DNA from: Actinomycetes bacterium
GTDB taxonomy: Bacteria; Actinomycetota; Actinomycetes; Actinomycetales; Actinomycetaceae
Assembly (NCBI GenBank): GCA_023426345.1
Contig: JAFAAX010000189.1
Location: 1-30,613, forward strand
Direction: 5' to 3'
DNA length: 30,613 bases
Part shown: one piece after another, positions 21,383 to 27,513 of the stretch
How positions within the stretch are numbered: position 1 is the first letter of the stretch
How the letters are laid out: each line of letters starts with the position of its first letter
Translations under genes and position numbers: made by a program
The notes under the pieces: model-generated
Told to the model about the DNA's origin: nothing
Database searches by the model: none
What the model saw: only the letters and a program-made list of their open reading frames with translations

Positions 21383-22543
21383 ATGTCTGTCACCGAAGCT
21401 GCCGTCAGGGAGGCGCTCACGGGCGTCATCGACCCCGAGATCCGCCGTCCCATCACCGACCTCGACATGGTCGACAACGTCTCCGTCGACGGGGGGACCG
21501 TCGACGTCAGCGTCCTGCTGACGGTGGCCGGCTGTCCGCTGTCGGGCACCATCACCGAGGACGTGCGCAAGGCCGTCGGCGGCCTCGAGGGCGTGGAGGA
21601 CGTGCGCGTGTCCATGGGCGTGATGAACGACGAGCAGAAGAAGGCGCTGCGCGAGAAGCTCAACGGCGGGCAGGCCGAGCGGGAGATCCCCTTCAACCGC
21701 CCCGGCTCCCTCACCCGCGTCATCGCGGTGACGTCGGGCAAGGGCGGCGTGGGCAAGTCCTCGATGACGGCCAATCTGGCCGCGGCCCTGGCCCGCGACG
21801 GGCTCAAGGTCGGCGTGCTGGACGCCGACATCTACGGCTTCTCCATCCCGCGGATGCTCGGCATCGTCCACGACCCGCAGGTCATCGACGGCATGATCAT
21901 CCCGCCGGTCGGCGTGAACGCGATCAAGGTGATCTCGATCGGGATGTTCGTCCCCGACGGCCAGGCCGTCGTGTGGCGCGGTCCCATGCTCCACCGCGCG
22001 CTCCAGCAGTTCCTCGGCGACGTCTTCTGGGGCGACCTGGACGTCCTGCTCATCGACATGCCCCCCGGCACGGGCGACGTGGCCATCTCGATCGCCCAGC
22101 TGCTGCCGAACTCGGAGATCCTGGTGGTGACCACCCCGCAGATCGCGGCCGCGGAGGTGGCCGAGCGCGCCGGGTCCATCGCGGCCCAGACGCGCCAGCG
22201 CGTCATCGGCGTCGTCGAGAACATGTCGTTCCTGGCCCAGCCCGACGGCTCGCGCCTGGAGGTCTTCGGGGCGGGCGGCGGCCAGGCCGTGGCGGCCCGC
22301 CTGAGCGCGCAGCTCGGCTACGACGTGCCGCTCCTCGCCCAGGTCCCCCTGGACATCTCGCTGCGCGAGGGGTCCGACCGCGGCGAGCCCGTGACGGCGG
22401 GAACGGCCGGGGCCGACACCGGAGCCGGGCAGGAGCCGGGCGCCGCCGCGGCGGTGCTCGCCTCCGTGGCGCGCACGCTCGGCCAGCGGGCGCGCGGGCT
22501 GGCCGGGCGCCCGCTGGGCGTCCACCCGCTTCAGGGCCGCTGA
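21383..22543 (+). CDS. mrp: Mrp/ApbC-family P-loop iron-sulfur carrier ATPase
   Basis: A 386-residue protein. An N-terminal DUF59/MIP18 domain (about residues 3-80, with C51 in AGCPLSG) is followed by a Mrp/NBP35 ATPase domain. Its deviant Walker A is GKGGVGKSS at 119-127, then LDADIYGFSIPRMLG and DMPPGTGDV. These proteins carry and deliver Fe-S clusters in the cytosol. The CxxC pair found in many Mrp proteins near the C-terminal third is absent (VVENMSFLAQPDGSRLEVFG); as I recall, the mycobacterial homologue also lacks it. The last 70 residues hold an Ala/Gly-rich linker and a variable tail. The start follows a -10 box by six bases, so it is likely leaderless. Confidence 0.93.
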   Translation: MSVTEAAVREALTGVIDPEIRRPITDLDMVDNVSVDGGTVDVSVLLTVAGCPLSGTITEDVRKAVGGLEGVEDVRVSMGVMNDEQKKALREKLNGGQAEREIPFNRPGSLTRVIAVTSGKGGVGKSSMTANLAAALARDGLKVGVLDADIYGFSIPRMLGIVHDPQVIDGMIIPPVGVNAIKVISIGMFVPDGQAVVWRGPMLHRALQQFLGDVFWGDLDVLLIDMPPGTGDVAISIAQLLPNSEILVVTTPQIAAAEVAERAGSIAAQTRQRVIGVVENMSFLAQPDGSRLEVFGAGGGQAVAARLSAQLGYDVPLLAQVPLDISLREGSDRGEPVTAGTAGADTGAGQEPGAAAAVLASVARTLGQRARGLAGRPLGVHPLQGR

Positions 22544-22599
22544 TCCGGCTCGCCCGGTAGTCTGGCACCGACGACGGCACAGGATCGGGAGGGCGCATC

Positions 22600-23232
22600 A
22601 TGGCGACGGACAAGGCCCAGAGCTGGGTGTATGCGGAGGGCTACGTCCCGGAACGCGATGTCGTGGCGCACGCCCGCGAGGTCGGCCTGGATCTGGGGGC
22701 CGATCCCGTCAGCACGGGCGTCGGATCCGCCTTGCGGATGATCGCCGCCGTGTCCGGGGCCCGCGCCGTCCTGGAGGTCGGCACCGGCGCCGGCGTGTCC
22801 GGGCTGTGGCTGCTCGACGGGATGTCGCCGGACGGCGTGCTCACCACGATCGACCACGAGGTCGAGTTCCAGAGGCAGGCCCGCCAGGCGTTCCGCGCCG
22901 CCGGCGTGTCCAGCCAGCGCACCCGCCTCATCGCGGGCCGCGCCCTGGACGTCCTGCCGCGCATGGCCGCCCGCGGCTATGACCTGGTGGTCGTCGACGC
23001 CGACATCGCCGAGACCCCCGAGTACCTCGACCACGCGGTGCGCGTCCTGCGCCCGGGAGGCGTCGTGGCCGTCGTCCACGCCCTGTGGCACGACCGCGTG
23101 TCCGACCCCGCCCAGCGCGACCAGGACACGGTCGTCATGCGCGAGATCGTCCGCGTCCTGGGTCAGACGGAGGAGTTCCTCCCGTGCCTGCTGCCCGTCG
23201 GGGACGGCCTGGCCGTCGCGGTGCGCCGGTGA
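22600..23232 (+). CDS. SAM-dependent O-methyltransferase (class I, family 3)
   Basis: A 210-residue methyltransferase. The SAM-binding loop is VLEVGTGAGVSGLWLL (about residues 57-72), the acidic residue after strand 2 is in TIDHEVEF, and YDLVVVDAD forms strand 4 with the metal-ligand aspartates expected of catechol-O-methyltransferase-like enzymes. The ATG at 22600 has GGGAGG upstream; a TAGTCT box at 22558-22563 could start a short leader. A similar enzyme sits near sigE in mycobacteria; no sigma factor is adjacent here. The substrate is unknown. Confidence 0.87.
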   Translation: MATDKAQSWVYAEGYVPERDVVAHAREVGLDLGADPVSTGVGSALRMIAAVSGARAVLEVGTGAGVSGLWLLDGMSPDGVLTTIDHEVEFQRQARQAFRAAGVSSQRTRLIAGRALDVLPRMAARGYDLVVVDADIAETPEYLDHAVRVLRPGGVVAVVHALWHDRVSDPAQRDQDTVVMREIVRVLGQTEEFLPCLLPVGDGLAVAVRR

Positions 23233-23238
23233 ACGCGG

Positions 23239-23284
23239 AGAATCCCGGCCCCGTCCCGTGACGGGACGGCGAGACCGGGATTCT
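23239..23284. terminator. Bidirectional terminator between methyltransferase and DUF3117 genes
   Basis: AGAATCCCGG (23239-23248) pairs perfectly with CCGGGATTCT (23275-23284), and an inner CCGTCCCGT/ACGGGACGG stem extends the fold. The genes on both sides converge on it. Confidence 0.85.
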
Positions 23285-23308
23285 TGGCGATGTGTTCGAG
23301 AACCTGAC

Positions 23309-23473
23309 TCAGACGGCTGCGGTCAGGGCCGCCGCCAGTGCCGTGGCCTCGTCGGCGGTGAGCTCGATGACCAGGCGACCGCCTCCCTCGCTCGGGATGC
23401 GCATCACGATGCCGCGTCCCTCCTTGGTGGCCTCGAGCGGTCCGTCGCCGGTCCTGGGCTTCATGGCTGCCAT
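23309..23473 (-). CDS. DUF3117 small conserved protein
   Basis: A 54-residue protein, MAAMKPRTGDGPLEATKEGR at its start, then GIVMRIPSEGGGRLVIELT and ADEATALAAAL. This is the strongly conserved actinobacterial DUF3117 family (the mycobacterial Rv1211-like group, from memory). GAGGAG lies about 8 bases upstream of the ATG at 23473. The likely fold is a small beta-rich domain with a C-terminal helix; the function is unresolved. A TAGAAT box at 23540-23545 is the probable promoter. It sits beside the LOG-family gene as in other actinobacteria. Confidence 0.92.
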   Translation of the reverse strand: MAAMKPRTGDGPLEATKEGRGIVMRIPSEGGGRLVIELTADEATALAAALTAAV

Positions 23474-23539
23474 GTGCGCGCTCCTCAGTGCCTCTGTGTG
23501 CCGCTCGCGCGCGGGCGCACGCGGCGGTGGACAGGAACC

Positions 23540-23545
23540 ATTCTA
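23540..23545 (-). promoter_or_regulatory. Candidate -10 box for the DUF3117 gene
   Basis: Minus-strand TAGAAT gives a leader of about 60 bases that includes a GAGGAG ribosome binding site. No clear -35 is seen, although a perfect GGATGCC-C-GGCATCC palindrome (23554-23568) lies in the -35 region. That palindrome could equally be part of the LOG gene's 3' end. Confidence 0.4.
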
Positions 23546-23586
23546 CCTGCTGGGGATGCCCGGCATCCGCCCGCGCGTGATCACAC

Positions 23587-24387
23587 TCACAGAGGCCGGC
23601 CGAGCGCCCGGGCGACCGCCTCGTCGGGATCGTCGACCACCGTCATCAGATCGACGTCGCTCGCGGAGATCATGCCGGCCGGGCCCATCGTCTGGCGCAG
23701 CCAGTCGAGCAGGCCGCCCCAGTACTGCGTGCCCATCAGCACGATGGGGAACCCGCCGATCTTGTTCGTCTGGACCAGCGTGAGCGCCTCGAACAGCTCG
23801 TCCATGGTGCCGAATCCGCCGGGCGTCACGATGAAGCCGCGCGAGTACTTGACGAACATCATCTTGCGCGCGAAGAAGTACCGGAAGTTGATGCCCAGGT
23901 TCACCCAGGGGTTCATGCCCTGCTCGTGCGGCAGCTCGATGCCCAGGCCCACGGACGTGCCGCCCGCGTCCCAGGCGCCCTTGTTCGCCGCCTCCATCAC
24001 GCCGGGGCCGCCGCCGGTGATGACGGCGCAGCCGGCGCCGGCGATCTGCCCGCCGATGTACTCGGCGGCCTCCCACACGGGCGACTCGCGGGGCGTCCGC
24101 GCGGAGCCGAACACGGAGATCGCGGGCCCCACCTCCGCCAGCGCCCCGAAGCCCTCGACGAACTCCGCCTGGATGCGCAGCACCCGCCAGGGGTCCTCGT
24201 GCAGCCAGTCGACGGACTCCTGCTCCTGGAGGAGGCTGGCGTCCGACGTCTGGGCCGGGATCTTCGCGCCGCGGAGCATCACGGGGCCGCGCACGTAGGT
24301 GCGCTTCCCGTTCCCCCCGTTCGCAGCCGGCCGGACCGGCGAGGGCGGCCCCGCGTGGTCGGGTCCTGTGGGCGTGGTGGCGGTCAT
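23587..24387 (-). CDS. LOG-family (TIGR00730) Rossmann protein, predicted nucleotide phosphoribohydrolase
   Basis: A 266-residue protein with the LOG signature: GGGPGVMEAANKGAWDAGG, then PGGFGTMDELFEALTLVQT, including the catalytic Arg/Glu block of cytokinin riboside monophosphate phosphoribohydrolases. Members often annotated 'lysine decarboxylase' actually cleave nucleoside 5'-monophosphates to a base and ribose 5-phosphate. The first 25 residues are low-complexity and contain GPDHAGPPSP, encoded by a copy of the dispersed repeat (24341-24367). The ATG at 24387 has GGGGAGGAG upstream and overlaps the dapE stop as ATGA. Co-transcription with dapE is typical of actinobacteria. Confidence 0.9.
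   Translation of the reverse strand: MTATTPTGPDHAGPPSPVRPAANGGNGKRTYVRGPVMLRGAKIPAQTSDASLLQEQESVDWLHEDPWRVLRIQAEFVEGFGALAEVGPAISVFGSARTPRESPVWEAAEYIGGQIAGAGCAVITGGGPGVMEAANKGAWDAGGTSVGLGIELPHEQGMNPWVNLGINFRYFFARKMMFVKYSRGFIVTPGGFGTMDELFEALTLVQTNKIGGFPIVLMGTQYWGGLLDWLRQTMGPAGMISASDVDLMTVVDDPDEAVARALGRPL
24341..24367 (+). repeat. Dispersed GC-rich repeat, copy g, in the 5' coding part of the LOG gene
   Basis: GAGGGCGGCCCCGCG followed by TGGTCGGGTC matches copy b at 2177-2213 apart from one extra C. On the coding (minus) strand it specifies about residues 7-16 of the LOG protein. The extra base and reading direction still leave an open frame. Confidence 0.5.
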
Positions 24388-25589
24388 GGGGTCTCCTCCC
24401 CGGTCAGCCAGTCCACCACGGTCGTGGCGCACCGGCGTATCTGGTCGACCGGCGTGTGCTCGTCGGCGGTGTGGGCCAGCAGCGGATCGCCCGGCCCGTA
24501 GTTGAGGGCGGGCGTCCCCAGCGCGGAGAACCGCGCCACGTCCGTCCAGCCGTCCTTGGGCCCGATCCGGATCCCCCCCTCCGCCGAGTTCGGTCCCCTT
24601 CCCCGCCGAGATCGGTTGCTCTCGCCGCCGGCCGGGCGACGCGCCGCGCGCTCCGCGGCGGCGACGAACTCCTGGGCGAGGGGCGAGTCCAACCCCGGGC
24701 GGGCGCCCTCGGCGATGTCGTCGACGGCCAGGGCCGCGCCGGACCCGGCGAGCAGGGAGCGGACGACGTCCACGGCCCGCTCCCCGGTGGTCGAGGGCGC
24801 GAAGCGGTAGTTCACCGTCATGGTCGCGGAGTCGGGGATGACGTTGGCGGCGCCGCCGCCCCGGATGCCGACGACGGAGAGGGACTCGCGGTAGTCCAGG
24901 CCGTCGACGGCGACCACCGGGTTGCCGAAGGCGGCGATGCGGTCGATGACCGGGCCCATGCGGTGGATCGCGTTGTCGCCGCGCCAGGAGCGCGCCGAGT
25001 GGGCGGCGACGCCGGGGAACGTCGCGATGACGCGGAGCGTGCCATTGCAGCCGCCCTCGATCTGGCCGGCGGTGGGCTCGCCGAGGATCGCGAGATCGCC
25101 CGCCAGCCAGTCGGGATGGCGGGCGGCGAGGCGGCCGAGCCCGTTGAGGGAGGCCGCGACCTCCTCGTGGTCGTAGAACACCCAGGTGACGTCGTGGCGG
25201 GGGGCCCTCAACCGGGCGGCCGCGTGGAGGAGGACCGCGACGCCGCCCAACATGTCCACGCTGCCGCGCCCCCACAGGACCTCGGTGGGGCGCCCGCCGT
25301 CGGCCTCCATGCGGGTCTCGAATCGGCCGGGGACATTGCCGCTGATGGGAACCGTGTCCAGGTGCCCGGCCAGGACGACGCGCCGGGAGCGGCCGAGGCG
25401 CGTGCGGGCGACCACCGCGTCCCCGTCGCGGTCGACGCCCAGATGCGGGCAGGTCCTCAGCGCGCGCTCGACGGCGTCGGCGATGCGGGACTCCTGTCCG
25501 GACACCGACGGGATGTCGACCAGCTGCGCGGCCAGACGCACGGGATCGGACAGGTCCAGCGGCTCTGCGCCCGCCGCCTCATCCCGCAT
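24384..25589 (-). CDS. dapE: Succinyl-diaminopimelate desuccinylase
   Basis: A 401-residue M20 metallopeptidase-fold enzyme of lysine and peptidoglycan biosynthesis; it removes succinate from N-succinyl-LL-diaminopimelate using two zinc ions. Visible catalytic residues: H76 and D78 in GHLDTVP, D112 in GRGSVDM, E142 and E143 in YDHEEV, E171 in LGEPTAG, and H373 in LLAHTADEH. Compared with the usual family layout, an extra stretch of about 20 residues (roughly 320-343, rich in Arg, Ser and Gly) sits just before DGWTDVARF. Its DNA contains a tandem pair of 14-base near-repeats (24581-24616). The ATG at 25589 has GGGGGA upstream. It is coupled to the LOG gene. Confidence 0.92.
   Translation of the reverse strand: MRDEAAGAEPLDLSDPVRLAAQLVDIPSVSGQESRIADAVERALRTCPHLGVDRDGDAVVARTRLGRSRRVVLAGHLDTVPISGNVPGRFETRMEADGGRPTEVLWGRGSVDMLGGVAVLLHAAARLRAPRHDVTWVFYDHEEVAASLNGLGRLAARHPDWLAGDLAILGEPTAGQIEGGCNGTLRVIATFPGVAAHSARSWRGDNAIHRMGPVIDRIAAFGNPVVAVDGLDYRESLSVVGIRGGGAANVIPDSATMTVNYRFAPSTTGERAVDVVRSLLAGSGAALAVDDIAEGARPGLDSPLAQEFVAAAERAARRPAGGESNRSRRGRGPNSAEGGIRIGPKDGWTDVARFSALGTPALNYGPGDPLLAHTADEHTPVDQIRRCATTVVDWLTGEETP
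24581..24616 (-). repeat. Tandem near-repeat inside dapE
   Basis: CCGCCGAGTTCGGT (24581-24594) and CCGCCGAGATCGGT (24603-24616) differ by one base and are offset by 22 bases. They encode part of an extra Arg/Gly-rich stretch of DapE, near residues 325-337. No other copy was noticed in this window. Confidence 0.55.
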
Positions 25590-25681
25590 CGTGGTCCCCC
25601 GTCCTGTCCGTGCCGACAATACGCGAGCTCCCCCACGAGTGCGCGCTCCCACCCCGACGGTCGGTGTCCGCACAGCCGACG

Positions 25682-25729
25682 GGAACTCGAGGTCGCGATG
25701 CCATCCCGCCCATTGCGACCTCAGGTTCC
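25682..25729. other. Long hairpin in the dapE/PNP divergent intergenic region
   Basis: Arms 25682-25700 and 25711-25729 pair at 16 of 19 positions, including GAGGTCGC against GCGACCTC, around a 10-base loop. It lies between two divergent genes, where a terminator is not expected. It could be an operator, a mobile hairpin element or part of a longer leader. The rest of this 211-base gap shows only the -10 box at 25788. Confidence 0.5.
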
Positions 25730-25787
25730 GGCACGGCCGGCCGGGCGCCCGCTCTCGCGGAGCGCAGTGCGCACGCGAGCCCTCCAC

Positions 25788-25793
25788 TACCGT
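25788..25793 (+). promoter_or_regulatory. -10 box of a likely leaderless promoter for the PNP gene
   Basis: TACCGT followed by seven bases and ATG at 25801, with no ribosome binding site in between. Confidence 0.45.
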
Positions 25794-25800
25794 GGACCCC

Positions 25801-26631
25801 ATGACACCACAGACCTCCGACACCGAATCCCCCGTCGACCTGGCCCGGCGCGCCGCCGAGGTCATCGCCGCCCGCTCCGGCCTGGACCGCCACGACATCG
25901 CCCTGGTCCTGGGATCGGGCTGGGGCGGCGCCGCCGAGCTCATCGGCGAGACGGTCAGCGAGATCCCCGCCGCCGAGGTCCCCGGTTTCTTCGCGCCGGC
26001 CGTCGCGGGCCACGTGCCGCTCATGCGCTCGATCCGGATCGCGGGCACGGACCGCACGGCGCTGGTGCTGGGCTCGCGCACGCACTTCTATGAGGGCAAG
26101 GGCGTGCGCGCCGTCGCCCACGGGATGCGCACGGCGGCCGCCGCCGGCGCCTCGCAGGTCGTCCTCACCAACGGCTGCGGGGGTCTGAACCCGCAGTGGC
26201 GGCCCGGGCAGGTCGTCCTGATCCGCGACCACCTCAACCTGACGGCGGCCTCGCCGCTGGAGGGCGCGACCTTCGTCGACCTCACCGACCTGTACGCGCG
26301 GCGCCTGCGCGACCTCGCCCACCAGGTCGACCCGACGCTTCCCGAGGGCGTCTACGCCCAGTTCCGCGGCCCCCACTACGAGACGCCCGCCGAGGTCCGC
26401 ATGGCGGGGATCCTCGGGGCGGACCTGGTCGGCATGTCGACGACGCTGGAGGCCATCGCCGCCCGCGAGGCCAGCATGGAGGTCCTGGGGATCTCGCTGA
26501 TGACGAACCTGGCCGCGGGGATCTCCCCCGATGCCCTGTCCCACGCCGAGGTCATCGCCGCCGGGAACGAGGCCGGCCCCCGCATCGCGCGCCTGCTCGC
26601 CGACATCGTCGCGCGGATGGCGGTCGCCTGA
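25801..26631 (+). CDS. punA: Purine nucleoside phosphorylase (trimeric class)
   Basis: A 276-residue PNP. Motifs include the phosphate-binding VLGSGWGG (about residues 36-43), GSRTHFYEGKG with the active-site His, LTNGCGGLNP, the FRGPHYETPAEVRM block, and GMSTTLEAIAAREA with the substrate-binding Met, ending in the late TNLAAGI. It splits purine (deoxy)nucleosides with phosphate to base and (deoxy)ribose 1-phosphate. A longer open frame upstream is ignored because the ATG at 25801 follows a -10 box and lies at the start of homology. With the phosphomutase and DeoC genes it gives a nucleoside-use set; the same PNP-phosphomutase adjacency is known in mycobacteria (deoD-pmmB). Confidence 0.94.
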   Translation: MTPQTSDTESPVDLARRAAEVIAARSGLDRHDIALVLGSGWGGAAELIGETVSEIPAAEVPGFFAPAVAGHVPLMRSIRIAGTDRTALVLGSRTHFYEGKGVRAVAHGMRTAAAAGASQVVLTNGCGGLNPQWRPGQVVLIRDHLNLTAASPLEGATFVDLTDLYARRLRDLAHQVDPTLPEGVYAQFRGPHYETPAEVRMAGILGADLVGMSTTLEAIAAREASMEVLGISLMTNLAAGISPDALSHAEVIAAGNEAGPRIARLLADIVARMAVA

Positions 26632-26647
26632 CCCCGTCCGACCCCTC

Positions 26648-26703
26648 GACGAGGGCGCCCCCTCCCGGGACCTGGAGTTCCGGGAGGGGGCGTCGCCCTC
26701 GTC
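26648..26703. terminator. Bidirectional terminator hairpin with dispersed-repeat arms
   Basis: The left arm GACGAGGGCG plus CCCCCTCCCGG pairs with CCGGGAGGGGG plus CGCCCTCGTC; about 21 base pairs form with a three-base bulge. It sits between the convergent PNP and dps genes. The outer part of the stem is the same core as in the hairpin at 18698-18755. Confidence 0.85.
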
Positions 26704-26734
26704 AGCGCGCGGGCCTCTCACCCGCCGACTCGCG

Positions 26735-27259
26735 TCACTTGGACGGCGTGCGGGTCTCCGCGCTAATGAACCACGCCTGCTGCTCGAGCTTGGCGATGTA
26801 GGTGTGGAGGATGTCGGCGGAGGTGGGATCCTCGGAGTCGACCTGGTCGTGGACGGCGCGCATGGTGCCGGCGGCGGCCTCGATCGCGGCGACGATGTGG
26901 TCGATCGCGTCGTGGGTGAGGACCTCCCCGTCCGGGAACTCCGGCAGCGTGTTGGTCGCGGCCACGACGGCCGGCCGGCCGTCGACGGTGGCGTGCAGGG
27001 CGCGCATGCGCTCGGCGACCTCGTCGGTGCCGTCCTTGGCGACGTCGACCAGCTCATCCAGATTGAGGTGGAGGTCGCGGAAGTTCGGGCCGACGATGTT
27101 CCAGTGGGCCTGCTTGCCGACCAACTGCAAGGCGATGAGATCGACGACGACGCGCTGGAGATCGTCGCTGAGCGTGGAGGAGGCGGTGAAGCCGCTCTCC
27201 GCGTTCTCCAGCTTGGTCTCGGTGACGCCGGTGGCGGGTACCTCGAGCGTGGTGGACAT
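26735..27259 (-). CDS. dps: Dps, DNA-protecting ferritin-like protein
   Basis: A 174-residue Dps with an intact inter-subunit ferroxidase site: H52 in KQAHWNIVGPNF, H64 and D68 in LHLNLDELVD, then D79 and E83. It forms a dodecamer that oxidises Fe(II) with peroxide, stores iron and coats DNA under stress. The N-terminal 25 residues are Thr/Ala/Glu-rich and not strongly basic, so direct DNA binding through an N-tail is uncertain. The ATG at 27259 has AAAGGAGA with 8-base spacing. TATCCT at 27325-27330 (minus strand) is a possible -10 box with a leader of about 60 bases. Confidence 0.94.
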   Translation of the reverse strand: MSTTLEVPATGVTETKLENAESGFTASSTLSDDLQRVVVDLIALQLVGKQAHWNIVGPNFRDLHLNLDELVDVAKDGTDEVAERMRALHATVDGRPAVVAATNTLPEFPDGEVLTHDAIDHIVAAIEAAAGTMRAVHDQVDSEDPTSADILHTYIAKLEQQAWFISAETRTPSK

Positions 27260-27324
27260 TGATGTTCTCCTTTGCCTCGATCGCAGCACCGGCGGACGAG
27301 CCATCCGCCCGATGCCCTCCTTCT

Positions 27325-27330
27325 AGGATA
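27325..27330 (-). promoter_or_regulatory. Candidate -10 box for dps
   Basis: Minus-strand TATCCT about 66 bases upstream of the dps start. The leader contains AAAGGAGA. No clear -35 element is visible. Confidence 0.35.
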
Positions 27331-27429
27331 CCAGCGTCGCAGCCGGCCGGCAGGGTCGCTCTCCTCCCATTTTCGCAGGTGAGGTCCCCCTGATCGCCGC
27401 CGGGCGCCGCCCTCGCCAACGCTGCGCGG

Positions 27430-27435
27430 TAGGCT
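27430..27435 (+). promoter_or_regulatory. Candidate -10 box for the phosphomutase gene
   Basis: TAGGCT, identical to the -10 box at 19485, but here followed by a leader of about 72 bases with GAGGGAGGAACG directly before ATG 27514. Confidence 0.4.
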
Positions 27436-27513
27436 GGAGGGCCCGCGAACGCAACGGCACGGCGCCGCCGCGGCCCGCGGGACCGGCTGACGGACCCGAT
27501 CGAGGGAGGAACG

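Noticed and set aside
24581..24616. A possible CRISPR-like repeat pair
   Set aside because: Only two 14-base units at a 22-base offset, inside a coding gene, with no cas genes nearby.
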